52,154 bases of DNA from an uncultured Bacillota bacterium (GCA_948465545.1 CAOJXO010000007.1:1-52154); one strand, 5' to 3'; shown: positions 27,666 to 37,458, numbered from the stretch's first letter. Made by a program: numbers and translations. Notes: a model not told the origin generated them from the sequence alone.

Positions 27666-27938
27666 ATGCCAAACATTAAATCTGCTGAAAAAAGAGTTAA
27701 GGTTATCGAAAAAAAGACTGCTGAAAACAAAGCAATCAAATCACGCATTTCTACATATGCAAAGAAATTCAAGACTGCTGTTGCAAACAAAGATGTTGCA
27801 GTGGCTGAAATAGCATACAAAGATGTAGTATCACTTATGGACTCTGCTGCAAAGGATAACGTTATCCATGAGAACAGTGCAAACCGTAAGAAAGCACACT
27901 ACGCAAAAATGTTAGACGATCTCAAAAAATCAAACTAA
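27666..27938 (+). CDS. rpsT: 30S ribosomal protein S20
   Basis: 90 residues. It has the MPNIKSAEKRVK opening and the helical Lys/Ala-rich body of S20 with HENSANRKKAHYAK at the end. Length is normal. AAGGAG lies 7 nt before ATG 27666; upstream in-frame codons fall within the promoter. It is a single-gene unit between its promoter and a terminator. Confidence 0.97.
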   Translation: MPNIKSAEKRVKVIEKKTAENKAIKSRISTYAKKFKTAVANKDVAVAEIAYKDVVSLMDSAAKDNVIHENSANRKKAHYAKMLDDLKKSN

Positions 27939-27958
27939 GTGGCATCGCCACTTTTTTT
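27938..27958 (+). terminator. rpsT terminator
   Basis: AGTGGC pairs with GCCACT around ATC, followed by T7, beginning at the stop codon. Confidence 0.93.
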
Positions 27959-27971
27959 GTTGCGTATTTTG

Positions 27972-28002
27972 TTGACTTCCCCCCCCCGATTTTTGTTATA
28001 AT
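27972..28002 (+). promoter_or_regulatory. Promoter with C9 tract in the spacer
   Basis: TTGACT (27972-27977) and TATAAT (27997-28002) are 19 nt apart, and nine of the spacer bases are C (27979-27987). The -10 ends six bases before ATG 28009, so the transcript should be leaderless. Loss of two C would give the optimal 17-nt spacer. It is the only long C run in the window. Confidence 0.82.
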
Positions 28003-28008
28003 TTCACT

Positions 28009-29676
28009 ATGAAAAAAAATAAAAACATAGGATTTATTTCCGCTGTTAAACTGCTTTGGAAAATTGCCAACATTAAAGAGCGAATTGTATTCGCTCTTCT
28101 TTTGATTGGAAGTATAATTAGGGCTGGCTCAGAACTTATGGTACCCCTAGCAACTGCCTGTATCATACAAAAACTTTCTGGAGAGCCTGCATCAATACTA
28201 GGCATTACCTTTCCAGAAGAACTTCCAACCTTAACACTAGTTATAGTTTGTTTTTGTATCACTTTTGGATTATACATTATAGGCACAATGATAAGGGCTG
28301 GCATAAAATTCTTCTCAAGCAAAATGAAGGTAAAGACAAATGTTAAAGCCACTGAATACCTGCTGGAACATAGGAAAAACTTTACACTTAATATGACAAA
28401 CGGAGAAGCAAGTTATATAATCAAATCTGCCTGCGATAGTGTTAACAATTTTATTGAAATTAGCCTTGTTAAAGTTGTCTGCCCTATACTAACAACAATC
28501 TTTGCAATAATATATATAGGCAATGTTAACCTTTATTGTCTTTTAATTATGATTGTCACACTTTTACTTTTATCATCAACAATTTATTACAGAGTATATC
28601 AAGACAAAAAAGTATTTAAAGTTCTTGAAAATATAAATGGAAACATAAACAACCATGTGTTAAATAATATTGAAAATTTACCATTTGTTGGATTCTTCAA
28701 ATCAAAGGCATTAGAGATTAAAATAGCAAAAGAATTAAACAATCAATACTACAAGAAAGATAAACGACGTCTGTGTAACTATATCATTTACTGGGCTCTT
28801 GTTTACCTTGTTGAACTTGCATGTACGATTTCTATTCCAGTAATAATTCTACAAGGAGAATTTACCTTAGCACAGCAGTCCGCAATTCTTATTGTTGTTA
28901 TTCCTTATACACTTAAAGTGCTTACCTCTATTGAAAACATTTCTTTCATAATCGGTGAATGTCAACAATATGCAATCAACATTTCACGTTTAAGCCTTAT
29001 TAAAACAACACCTGAAGATTTCATTTCGCAAAATATAGAAAGCAAACCTACTATTACTCAAATTGATAAAATTGAAGTAAGAACCCTAAATTTTGAAATA
29101 GGCAATTTTTCAAAAACATACAACAACATATCTTTTTATAAAGGCCAACTAAACTGTATTGCTGGCGAAAGTGGTTGTGGCAAGTCCAGTTTAATAAATG
29201 CCCTACTTGGATTAAAAGAATATAAAGATGGCGAAATAATTATCAACGACAATATAAAAGTAAACTCTTTGTTTTTTGAAAGCGATAAAGTTGCATTATC
29301 CTTTCAAGGTGAAAATTTCTTCGACAGAGAATTTATTGAAAATATTATGTATCCTAACACTGAATTAGATAAAAGAACCTCCGAACTTATCAAGAAGTTT
29401 GATTTAGACTACCTGCTTGAAAGAGAAGAATCTGAAAATAGAAGTACTTTCAAGAACAATTTGTCTGGTGGAGAAAAGAAGCGTATCAATGTAATACGTG
29501 CCATTGCTAAAGACGCACAAGTATATATTCTTGATGAACCTACAAACGAACTTGACGAAAAGAATGTAAAGCGTGTAATAAAGGAACTTTTAAAACTTAG
29601 CAAAAGGTCAATAGTGATTGTAATTTCTCATGATAAACGACTTATGGAAAAGGCAGAGAATATTATTATAATTTAA
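28009..29676 (+). CDS. ABC exporter under a poly-C promoter
   Basis: 555 residues, a fused exporter: about six membrane helices (roughly 20-305), then an ATPase with Walker A GESGCGKSS, signature NLSGGEKKRIN, Walker B VYILDEPTNELD and H-loop VVISHDKR. It is a paralogue of the gene at 3815-5479, sharing the K-rich N-terminus, SAVKLLW and GITFPEELP/GITLPE. Substrate unknown. There is no ribosome site; the promoter suggests a leaderless mRNA. It is a single-gene unit with its own terminator, and no substrate peptide gene was found next to it. Confidence 0.92.
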   Translation: MKKNKNIGFISAVKLLWKIANIKERIVFALLLIGSIIRAGSELMVPLATACIIQKLSGEPASILGITFPEELPTLTLVIVCFCITFGLYIIGTMIRAGIKFFSSKMKVKTNVKATEYLLEHRKNFTLNMTNGEASYIIKSACDSVNNFIEISLVKVVCPILTTIFAIIYIGNVNLYCLLIMIVTLLLLSSTIYYRVYQDKKVFKVLENINGNINNHVLNNIENLPFVGFFKSKALEIKIAKELNNQYYKKDKRRLCNYIIYWALVYLVELACTISIPVIILQGEFTLAQQSAILIVVIPYTLKVLTSIENISFIIGECQQYAINISRLSLIKTTPEDFISQNIESKPTITQIDKIEVRTLNFEIGNFSKTYNNISFYKGQLNCIAGESGCGKSSLINALLGLKEYKDGEIIINDNIKVNSLFFESDKVALSFQGENFFDREFIENIMYPNTELDKRTSELIKKFDLDYLLEREESENRSTFKNNLSGGEKKRINVIRAIAKDAQVYILDEPTNELDEKNVKRVIKELLKLSKRSIVIVISHDKRLMEKAENIIII

Positions 29677-29680
29677 TAAT

Positions 29681-29708
29681 AAAAAACTGGGTTTGAATCC
29701 AGTTTTTT
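29681..29708. terminator. Bidirectional terminator
   Basis: AAAAAACTGG pairs with CCAGTTTTTT. It separates the ABC exporter from the convergent small membrane protein. Confidence 0.92.
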
Positions 29709-29949
29709 ATTGTTCTTCTTTTTTATTTTCGTTGGCTTTAATTTGCTTCACATCTTTTACAAGTCCAGCAACAATATTCATTATTCCAACAAACAATGCT
29801 CCCGCAACTATAATCAACCAATAAGGGTGCCATGCCCCTACTGTAAAGCCCACAATTAAATATACAAGGCTGCAAATAATCATTATAATTCCGCTTAACG
29901 CTCCGCAAACAACCTCTGCTATTGTCTTTTGTTTTTCTTTATTTTCCAT
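29707..29949 (-). CDS. Small two-pass membrane protein
   Basis: 80 residues with two membrane helices (about 12-36 and 41-62) and charged termini (MENKEKQK..., ...IKANENKKEEQ). No known family. It lies 11 nt downstream of hpf on the same strand, so it is probably co-transcribed. Confidence 0.75.
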   Translation of the reverse strand: MENKEKQKTIAEVVCGALSGIIMIICSLVYLIVGFTVGAWHPYWLIIVAGALFVGIMNIVAGLVKDVKQIKANENKKEEQ

Positions 29950-29960
29950 AATATCCCCTC

Positions 29961-30500
29961 TTAGTATTTAAGATTAATAAGTCCAAGTTTGCCGTCTTTA
30001 CGTTTATACATAACATTTACCTTGCCAGTTTTTGCATTCAAGAAAACATAGAAGTCATGACCTAGTCTTTCAATAGCAAAGCGTGCATCATCAATAGTCA
30101 TAGGGTCAAGGTCAAAAGTCTTTTTCTTAAACACTTCTGGAAGTTCCTCTGGCTCTTCTGCCAAAAATTCAAAAGGAACTAAATCAAGGTCCTTAACGCT
30201 CTTACGTTTTGCCCTTTTATCTTTTTTCTTATCTCTTGCCCTTACAATTTGAGTTTCAAGTTTAGGAAGTGCAAGGTCGATATTGTCATACATATTGCCA
30301 CTTACAACCTCGCTTCTATACAAAGTACCTTTGCTTGTGATTGTAATTTCAAGTTTTTCTTTTTTATCTTGTTTGTGGCAAATAACCTTTGCTGATGCAT
30401 CATCAAAATATTTGTCAAGTTTATTAAGTTTATCTGTAACAATTTTCTTTAATCTTTGGCTAGCCTTATAGCCACCACGTTCAACAATTCCAATTTTCAT
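29961..30500 (-). CDS. hpf: Ribosome hibernation promoting factor (long form)
   Basis: 179 residues. The N-terminal HPF/RaiA domain (about 1-100) opens MKIGIVERGGYKASQRLKKIV. It is joined by a charged linker to the C-terminal dimerisation domain (DPMTIDDARFAIERLGHDFYVFLNAKTGKVNVMYKRKDGKLGLI). The long form joins 70S ribosomes into inactive 100S dimers in stationary phase. AGGAGG precedes the ATG. It lies directly downstream of clpC. Confidence 0.95.
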   Translation of the reverse strand: MKIGIVERGGYKASQRLKKIVTDKLNKLDKYFDDASAKVICHKQDKKEKLEITITSKGTLYRSEVVSGNMYDNIDLALPKLETQIVRARDKKKDKRAKRKSVKDLDLVPFEFLAEEPEELPEVFKKKTFDLDPMTIDDARFAIERLGHDFYVFLNAKTGKVNVMYKRKDGKLGLINLKY

Positions 30501-30555
30501 AAATATTTCCTCCTATTGTTATTCTATCAAAATAATTACTTTTCTCCAAACAATT

Positions 30556-32997
30556 TTATTGACTTACAAAAGTTAATTTTCCATCCTCAATATCAATTAC
30601 AATAACGCCCTCATTCTTAAGTTGTCCTAAAAGTATCTTTTCTGCGATTTGGTCTTCAATTTCTTGTTGGATATATCTCTTAAGTGGCCTTGCACCATAC
30701 TCAAGATTTGAGCCATGAGTCACAATATACTCAAGTGCGTCCTCAGTGATTTTGATAGATAAGTTTTTCTCCTTCAAACGTTTGTTAATATTTGATATGA
30801 GAATTTTTGCAATCTTGACTAAATCTTTGGCGGATAGTGCATCAAATATGCAAATCACATCAATACGATTTACAAGTTCTGGCTTAAACTTACGCTTAAG
30901 TGCATCCATATAAATTTTCTTCGAATCAATCTCTTCTTGATTTGAATCATCTCCAAAACCAAGAGATTTACGATGTTCTTTAACTTCATTAGCACCAAGA
31001 TTACTTGTCATGATAATGATTGTATTTTTAAAACTAACAGTACGGCCTTGACCGTCGGTAAGCCTGCCATCATCAAGAATTTGCAAAAGAGAATTTAAAA
31101 CATCTGGATGTGCTTTTTCAATTTCATCAAAAAGGACAACGCTATATGGTCTGCGTCTAACCTGTTCTGTAAGTTGTCCCCCGTCATCAAAGCCAACATA
31201 TCCAGGAGGTGCACCAATAAGTTTAGATACGGTGTGAGATTCCATATACTCACTCATATCAATCCTTATGATATTGTTCTCATCATCAAACATTGCTTCA
31301 GCAATCGCCTTACTAAGTTCGGTTTTACCAACACCCGTCTGCCCCATGAATAGGAAAGAGCCTATCGGGCGTTTAGAATCTTGCAGCCCAACACGTGAGC
31401 GTCTTATTGCTTTAGCCACTGCATCCACGGCCTCATTCTGACCAACAACACGCTTGTGAAGGATTTCTTCAAGGTGTATAAGTTTTTGCTTTTCGCTTTC
31501 TGTAATACGTGTAACTGGTATTCCCGTCCATTTAGACACGATTTCAGCAATTTCATTCGCCCCAATAGACTGTACTGCAGACTTTTGTTTAACATTAAGT
31601 TTATCACTCTTCTTTTTAAGGTCATTTTCAAGATTTATTATCTCAGATTGAAGTTTGGCAGCCTTTTCATAATTACGTTGAAGAGAGGCTTCGTCACGGC
31701 TTGCTGATAAAGATTTAATCTTATCCTCAATCTGCCTAATAGGTTGCGGTTTCACTGTGTAGTTCACTTTGGCCTTACTACTTGCCTCATCAATAAGGTC
31801 AATCGCCTTATCAGGAAGGCTTCTATCCATGATATAGCGGTCAGAAAGTACGGCAGCAGCCTCAATAGCCTCATCAGTGATAGTTATTTTGTGGAACGCC
31901 TCATAAGAGTCACGAAGCCCTTTTAAAATTTGAATAGTTTGCTCCACTGACGGAGGGTTTACCATGATAGGCTGGAATCTACGCTCTAACGCCTTATCCT
32001 TTTCGATAAACTTGCGATATTCATCCGTGGTTGTTGCACCAATGGTTTGAAGTTCACCACGGGCAAGATAAGGCTTTAACATATCAGCAGGGCTGGTTTC
32101 CCCTTTCTCAGAACCTGCCTGTGCAAGTGTGTGAATCTCATCAATAAACACAATGATGTTTTGACTTGAAATGATTGTTTCAATGGCGTCTTTAAGTTTT
32201 TCTTCCATAGCACCACGATATTTCGTGCCAGCCATAAGTCCGCCAATCTCTAAAGAGTAGATTACCTTGTCTTTAAGAATTTCAGGCACATTGCCACTGA
32301 CTATTGCTTGGGCAAGTCCCTCAACCACAGCAGTTTTACCAACCCCCGCTTCACCAATAAGCACAGGATTGTTTTTAGTTTTACGGCAAAGGATTTCAAC
32401 CACTCTTTCAATTTCACTTTCCCTACCGATTACAGGGTCAAGTTTCTGTTCCTTGGCTTTAAGGGTAATATCAGTACCCATGTCAAGCAGTTTTTCAGGA
32501 AGAGTGCTTCCTGATTGTTTACTTGTTTTATCTTCTTTCTCTTCACTCTTAGTTGAAGATTGCAAAAGTTTTAACAACTTATTTCTCAGGGCATCAACAT
32601 CAACACCAAACTGACCTACAAGCACTTTGTATGCCACTGAACTTGGGCTTGATAGAAGTGCCAACAACAGATGTTCTGTGCCTAGGAAAGAATGATTCAT
32701 CTGAATTGCAATCTGTTGTGCAATACGGAACAAATCTTTAGTTCTTGGAGTAAGTTCCACATCATCTCCAAACAGATTATCCTCTGGTGCGTTTTCTTCA
32801 AAGAACTCAAAAAGTGAAGGCTCAGTAACCCCCTCTTCTGCCAACAATTTGGCAGCAAGGCAATCTCTTACCGAAACAAGCCCATAAAGGATATGTTCGC
32901 TTCCTACAAGATTGCTTCCAAAACGGAGGGCAAACTTGCTTGCGTTTTTTATAACCTTTTCAATGCTATCTGAAAAAGTACCACTTTGATAATTCAT
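30556..32997 (-). CDS. clpC: ATP-dependent Clp protease ATP-binding subunit ClpC
   Basis: 813 residues: two N-terminal Clp repeats (about 1-145), AAA1 with GEAGVGKTA and VFIDEIHTL, a coiled M-domain (about 400-470), and AAA2 with GQTGVGKTE (usually GPTGVGKTE) and [13 protein letters not shown]. The C-terminal small domain is [14 protein letters not shown] ([13 protein letters not shown]). ClpC unfolds substrates for ClpP, and in McsB-bearing bacteria it reads phospho-arginine marks. It overlaps mcsB by 4 nt. Confidence 0.96.
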   Translation of the reverse strand: MNYQSGTFSDSIEKVIKNASKFALRFGSNLVGSEHILYGLVSVRDCLAAKLLAEEGVTEPSLFEFFEENAPEDNLFGDDVELTPRTKDLFRIAQQIAIQMNHSFLGTEHLLLALLSSPSSVAYKVLVGQFGVDVDALRNKLLKLLQSSTKSEEKEDKTSKQSGSTLPEKLLDMGTDITLKAKEQKLDPVIGRESEIERVVEILCRKTKNNPVLIGEAGVGKTAVVEGLAQAIVSGNVPEILKDKVIYSLEIGGLMAGTKYRGAMEEKLKDAIETIISSQNIIVFIDEIHTLAQAGSEKGETSPADMLKPYLARGELQTIGATTTDEYRKFIEKDKALERRFQPIMVNPPSVEQTIQILKGLRDSYEAFHKITITDEAIEAAAVLSDRYIMDRSLPDKAIDLIDEASSKAKVNYTVKPQPIRQIEDKIKSLSASRDEASLQRNYEKAAKLQSEIINLENDLKKKSDKLNVKQKSAVQSIGANEIAEIVSKWTGIPVTRITESEKQKLIHLEEILHKRVVGQNEAVDAVAKAIRRSRVGLQDSKRPIGSFLFMGQTGVGKTELSKAIAEAMFDDENNIIRIDMSEYMESHTVSKLIGAPPGYVGFDDGGQLTEQVRRRPYSVVLFDEIEKAHPDVLNSLLQILDDGRLTDGQGRTVSFKNTIIIMTSNLGANEVKEHRKSLGFGDDSNQEEIDSKKIYMDALKRKFKPELVNRIDVICIFDALSAKDLVKIAKILISNINKRLKEKNLSIKITEDALEYIVTHGSNLEYGARPLKRYIQQEIEDQIAEKILLGQLKNEGVIVIDIEDGKLTFVSQ

Positions 32998-34010
32998 GAT
33001 TTAAACCTCCTCTTTACAAGGTTTTTAACCTTTTTAGAAATATACTCCGCTCTTATAATGTTTTCCTTTTTTATATCAGAAAAACCAAAAATTTCTTTTA
33101 AGTTTGCACTTCCCCCTTCGTAGTAAAGTTTTTGAAATTTATCACTATCCACAATATCAAAAAAACCTAAACTGCTTCCAAACTTTACTTTCGATAAAAG
33201 CCTCATCATCTCACGCTCTTCCAAAGAGTAGCAGTTTGTTAAAATCCCATATGCACGCAATACTTCGTCATGGATTTCCGCACGCTCACTAAGCATATAG
33301 TAGTCACGCATTTCTTTTTCTTCATTGCAAATTTGATATATCATTTCACTGACATTATCAATTATTTCTTCTTCACTAAGCCCCTGTGAGCCTTGATTAG
33401 AAATCTGATAAAAACTTGCTTCATTCTTACTGCCTTCGCCATATATACCACGAATAGTAAGCCCACTGTTTCCAGTGCGATTAAAAAGTTCATTTATCTT
33501 GCCCGCCCGTTCTAACGCTGGCAAGAAAAGCATTACCGACGCCCTCATGCCAGTGCCTAAGTTTGACGGACTTGCAGTAATAAAACCAATTCGCTCATCA
33601 AAAGCAATATCAAGTTTATTTATGATAGCCTCATCAATTTTCCTTAATCTTTTATAAGGCTTTAATAAGTTGAACCCACCTTCAAGACATTGCTCTCTGA
33701 TATGGTCCTCTTCATTAACCATAACAATAACCTTTTCATCTTCGCTTATTGCCACCGAAGAAATATCCTTGTTTGCAATAAGTTCACGACTTATAAGGTG
33801 TTGTTCAAACAGTGCATTACATTCACTAAGCGACAAATCTTTCAAGGTTAAAAAGTTAAACAAATCAAACCTTTCAAGCACTTTCTTAACACTGTCTGTT
33901 ATCCTTTTTGCATCTTCATCATTATCAAGTTTGGTATAAAACTTAATACCTCTTACATTACGTGCAAGGCGGATACGTGAAGATATAGCAATATCGTCAT
34001 ACACTTCCAT
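32994..34010 (-). CDS. mcsB: Protein arginine kinase McsB
   Basis: 338 residues of the phosphagen-kinase fold: SSRIRLARNVRGIKF, EDHIREQCLEGGFN, ASPSNLGTGMRASVMLFLPAL and the NQGSQGLSEEEI region. McsB phosphorylates arginine residues of damaged proteins, marking them for ClpCP. It is coupled to clpC (4-nt overlap downstream) and to the small mcsA upstream, whose stop codon lies inside the McsB start region. Confidence 0.95.
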   Translation of the reverse strand: MEVYDDIAISSRIRLARNVRGIKFYTKLDNDEDAKRITDSVKKVLERFDLFNFLTLKDLSLSECNALFEQHLISRELIANKDISSVAISEDEKVIVMVNEEDHIREQCLEGGFNLLKPYKRLRKIDEAIINKLDIAFDERIGFITASPSNLGTGMRASVMLFLPALERAGKINELFNRTGNSGLTIRGIYGEGSKNEASFYQISNQGSQGLSEEEIIDNVSEMIYQICNEEKEMRDYYMLSERAEIHDEVLRAYGILTNCYSLEEREMMRLLSKVKFGSSLGFFDIVDSDKFQKLYYEGGSANLKEIFGFSDIKKENIIRAEYISKKVKNLVKRRFKS

Positions 34011-34173
34011 GCTTGCCTCCCTTCACGCCTCTGCCTTTATGAGTTTTTCCGCCATAAAGATTTTTCACTACAACCCTAAGGTTTTTCATTTCTTCATAAC
34101 AATGTTCGCAACCAACAAATCCTGTTTGCAAAACTTCCTTATATGTTGTATTACAATATGAACATCTAGACAA
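33997..34173 (-). CDS. mcsA: Minimal McsA-like zinc-finger protein (TTG start)
   Basis: 58 codons, start TTG 34173 with AGGAG 7 nt upstream. It encodes a single four-Cys zinc finger (CSYCNTTYKEVLQTGFVGCEHC) followed by YEEMKNLRVVVKNLYGGKTHKGRG. This matches the second zinc finger and following helix of McsA (CPxC...GxxGCxxCY...HxGK). McsA normally has two fingers and a C-terminal UVR motif and activates McsB; both flanking parts are missing here. Its stop overlaps the mcsB start by 14 nt in another frame. Confidence 0.8.
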   Translation of the reverse strand: MSRCSYCNTTYKEVLQTGFVGCEHCYEEMKNLRVVVKNLYGGKTHKGRGVKGGKHGSV

Positions 34174-34194
34174 ATTAAAACTCCTTTATTTAGG

Positions 34195-34212
34195 TAGTAT
34201 GCATGCATACTA
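34195..34212. promoter_or_regulatory. Perfect palindrome at mcsA-mcsB-clpC promoter
   Basis: TAGTATGCATGCATACTA is a perfect 18-bp palindrome between the mcsA start and a possible minus-strand promoter (TGAAAA at 34239-34244, 17-nt spacer, TATAGT at 34216-34221). It would overlap the transcription start. It does not resemble the CtsR heptad repeat. Confidence 0.6.
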
Positions 34213-34261
34213 GATACTATATTTTGTGGTATTATGCATTTTCATGGTATAACTAGATTAT

Positions 34262-36412
34262 TTACTCCTTATCTATATTTTTCATTGTAAGTGAGATACG
34301 TTTCTTAGCAGGGTCAACAGAAAGTACTTTAACATCAACGTGTTGCCCTACTTTAAGAGCCTCTGATGGGTGACGAATAAACGAATCTGAAATTTGAGAA
34401 ATGTGTACAAGACCATCTTGGTGTACGCCAATATCAACGAAAGCACCAAAGTCAATAACATTTCTTACAGTACCGCTAAGCACCATACCCTCTTTCAAAT
34501 CTTCCATTGAAAGAATGTCGCTTCTAAGAATAGGCTTTGGCATACTTTCACGAATATCACGACCTGGTTTAAGAAGTTCTCCAACAATATCGTTAAGGGT
34601 TGGAGTACCAACGCCAATTTCTTTTGCAACCTTATCTTCCCCCTTCACCTTTACAAGGGTTGGAAGTTCTGATAAGTTGTTGTTTTTAACATCATCTTCG
34701 GTAAGATTAAATATCTTTAAAAGTTTTCTTGCCGCTTCATAACTTTCTGGGTGCACTGCTGTGTTATCAAGAATTTCATCTCCACCTACAACACGCAGGA
34801 AGCCCGCACATTGTTCGTAGGCTTTAGGGCCAAGTTTAGACACTGACAAAAGTTCTTTTCTGTTTTTAATCCCTTTTGCTTTTGCCCTGTATGCAACAAT
34901 ATTTCTTGCAATAGACATGTTAAGCCCTGACACATATGAAAGAAGGCTTGGAGAGGCTGTATTAAGGTCAACACCGACAGAGTTTACACAATCTTCAACC
35001 ACACCAGTAAGAACCTCTGTTAAGCGATTTTGAGGCATATCATGTTGATATTGCCCTACACCGATAGACTTAACATCAATCTTAATAAGTTCTGCAAGTG
35101 GGTCTTGAAGTCGACGTGCAATAGACACTGCACTACGAAGTGAAACATCGTAATCAGGGAACTCCTCCGCACCAAGTTTAGAAGCAGAGTAAACTGACGC
35201 TCCCGCCTCACTTACAACCGCATAACTTACTGGTCTTGCCACGTGTTTAATAAGTTCTGCAACAAAGATTTCAGACTCTTTTGATGCTGTACCATTTCCG
35301 ATAGAAATAATGTCAACATTATACTTTTCAATTAAAGTTTTAAGTTTTGCAATAGACTCCTCAGTTTTAGATTGAGGTGGGGTTGGATAAATTACGGTAG
35401 TATCAAGCACATTGCCATGCTTATCAATTACAGCAATCTTACAGCCTGTTCTATACGCAGGGTCAAGTCCAAGAATAATATTATTCTTAAGTGGGGCTTC
35501 CATAAGAAGAGGTTTAAGATTCACTTCAAACATCTTGATTGCTTGTTCGTTTGCCCTGTCAGTAAGGTTGCTACGGCACTCTCTTTCCAAAGATGGGAAC
35601 AATAATCTTTCATAACTGTCAGCAATGGTTTCCACCATAAGTGTATCAGTATCTTCATTGTTTTTCTTAAAGTATTTGTTTATAACATTGATACATTTCT
35701 CTTCTTCAATATTAACACTAACCTTTAAACACTTTTCATTTTCACCACGGTTGATTGCAAGGATTCTGTGGCTAGGAATATTTTTAACCTCTTGTTTAAA
35801 GCCAGCATAAGTTTCATAGGTGACACTATTCTCCCCCTCAATATATTCGCATGAAATTGTTGCTTTTTCAGCAAGCAACTGACGAAGGTCTTTACGAAGG
35901 TCGGCATTGTCAGAGATACGCTCTGCAACAATATCCTTTGCCCCAGCAATAGCATCTTCCACAGTCTTTACTTCTTCAGTAATAAACTTCTTAGCCTCTT
36001 CTAAAATCACAAAAGATTTGGATTGAGCCTGCAAAATATCAGCAAGAGGCTCTAACCCTTTCGCAATCGCAACAGAAGCACGTGTTTTACGTTTTGGTTT
36101 ATATGGACGATAAATATCTTCCACTTCAGTCATTGTGCGGGCAGCAGCAAGAGCAGCAGCAAGTTCATCAGTCCATTTTCCCTGCTCTGTAATTGTTTTT
36201 TGCACCTTATCTTTCTCATCATTAAGGTTACGCAGATATTTTAATCTGTCCGCAAACGCACGCAATGTCTGGTCATCACAAGTGCCATGCATTTCCTTTC
36301 TATAACGTGCAATGAAAGGGATTGTACACCCCTCATCAATAAGATTAATAATGTTTTGTGAATATTCGAGTTTTAAGCCAAACTCAGAGGCAAGTTCTTG
36401 TACTATTTCCAT
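34262..36412 (-). CDS. tex: Tex-family transcription accessory protein
   Basis: 716 residues in the Tex order: N-terminal helical part with PFIARYRKE and VEDIYRPYKPKRKT, a YqgF/RNase-H-like core (about 320-450, GLDPAYRTGCKIAVID), helix-hairpin-helix repeats (SIARNIVAYR, KLGPKAYEQCAGFLRV) and a C-terminal S1 domain (SGTVRNVIDFGAFVDIGVHQDGLVHISQ). It is a nucleic-acid-binding protein linked to RNA polymerase in other species. It overlaps the upstream gene by 10 nt. Confidence 0.95.
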   Translation of the reverse strand: MEIVQELASEFGLKLEYSQNIINLIDEGCTIPFIARYRKEMHGTCDDQTLRAFADRLKYLRNLNDEKDKVQKTITEQGKWTDELAAALAAARTMTEVEDIYRPYKPKRKTRASVAIAKGLEPLADILQAQSKSFVILEEAKKFITEEVKTVEDAIAGAKDIVAERISDNADLRKDLRQLLAEKATISCEYIEGENSVTYETYAGFKQEVKNIPSHRILAINRGENEKCLKVSVNIEEEKCINVINKYFKKNNEDTDTLMVETIADSYERLLFPSLERECRSNLTDRANEQAIKMFEVNLKPLLMEAPLKNNIILGLDPAYRTGCKIAVIDKHGNVLDTTVIYPTPPQSKTEESIAKLKTLIEKYNVDIISIGNGTASKESEIFVAELIKHVARPVSYAVVSEAGASVYSASKLGAEEFPDYDVSLRSAVSIARRLQDPLAELIKIDVKSIGVGQYQHDMPQNRLTEVLTGVVEDCVNSVGVDLNTASPSLLSYVSGLNMSIARNIVAYRAKAKGIKNRKELLSVSKLGPKAYEQCAGFLRVVGGDEILDNTAVHPESYEAARKLLKIFNLTEDDVKNNNLSELPTLVKVKGEDKVAKEIGVGTPTLNDIVGELLKPGRDIRESMPKPILRSDILSMEDLKEGMVLSGTVRNVIDFGAFVDIGVHQDGLVHISQISDSFIRHPSEALKVGQHVDVKVLSVDPAKKRISLTMKNIDKE

Positions 36413-37332
36413 AATTTCTCCTTAAATTTCTTTATTAATTTGTTTTCTATTTCGAGGTAGCGTAACATAACAACACTGCTTACATCTGTCTTTTCAACCT
36501 CAACAACACAGTGAAGTAATCTCCCTGATGCAACCTGCCCCTTACCACCTTCAACAAGCACTTTTAAGACAAGTTCTTCAGGTTTTGCAATATTCCCATT
36601 ATGCATAAGGTTCGCTGTTTGACCTGCACCAAGTTCCACTTCGGCAAGCATATCAACCTTAGGATACGCCTCACTTGCAAAGGCTATCTCAAGCCCCTGC
36701 GAAAGCAGTGGGGAAAGGTTTATAAACCCTCTTGCAAGGTACATATCCGCCTGTGGCGACACAACCATCACTGCATCATAAGTGGCAAGCAAATTCAAAT
36801 CATCTTTTTCAAGTGCATTGCCACCAAGAATCATGCATTTGCGTTCTAAGAAGCCTAAACTCTCTAAGAAGGTAGCGGGCGATAAGCCATACTCTTTATC
36901 AATAGTGCCAAGTTCTTTAAGGCTACGCCCATAGGTAATCATTACTGGCACTTTAGTCCGCCCTATCTTAATTGCAATATCTTGAAGTTCATTCTCCGTG
37001 CGTGCCAAAACATCTTTAATATGTACTATCACCCGAGATGTAATTTCAGGCAAATCAACCATATCATCAACCACCGCACAACCTTTAAGCCCATATTTAT
37101 CAAGAGCATTTATTGCATTCGCTGGGTTTTTGCATGATATATTCACCTCTTTCACACCAGCAATGGCATTTTTTATTGCACCATATTCACAAAGAAGTTT
37201 ATCTTCTTCATCTGTTATATTTATTTCGTCTAACGATTCAATTTTCTGCTTAGAAAAACGTTGATACAAAAAACTCATCAAACTATCATAGTAATAATTC
37301 TTAAAGCCTTTTTGTTTTTTATTTACCTGCAT
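36403..37332 (-). CDS. Degenerate amidohydrolase-like protein
   Basis: 309 residues. The C-terminal 150 residues (YGLSPATFLESLGFLERKCMILGG...) follow the layout of metal-dependent amidohydrolases/deaminases: helix, HG-like turn (here GG), then a segment PQADMYLARG in place of the NxxLxxG motif, and a later SE where TD usually stands. The metal-binding His and Asp are absent, so it should be inactive as a hydrolase. The N-terminus is unlike the family. The function is unknown, but overlap with tex suggests coupling. Confidence 0.68.
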   Translation of the reverse strand: MQVNKKQKGFKNYYYDSLMSFLYQRFSKQKIESLDEINITDEEDKLLCEYGAIKNAIAGVKEVNISCKNPANAINALDKYGLKGCAVVDDMVDLPEITSRVIVHIKDVLARTENELQDIAIKIGRTKVPVMITYGRSLKELGTIDKEYGLSPATFLESLGFLERKCMILGGNALEKDDLNLLATYDAVMVVSPQADMYLARGFINLSPLLSQGLEIAFASEAYPKVDMLAEVELGAGQTANLMHNGNIAKPEELVLKVLVEGGKGQVASGRLLHCVVEVEKTDVSSVVMLRYLEIENKLIKKFKEKLWK

Positions 37333-37430
37333 AAAGCCCTCATACTTACAAGAATATTATACAACAAAACCCTCTCTAAATCAAATGAAAGAGAGGCAAT
37401 TTTAAATTCCAACAACAATATTTTTTCAAC

Positions 37431-37458
37431 AAAAAAAGCACCAACCTTGGTGCTTTTT
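37431..37458 (-). terminator. Terminator
   Basis: AAGCACCAA pairs with TTGGTGCTT, flanked by A7 and T5. It ends the minus-strand gene at 37461-38108. Confidence 0.88.
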
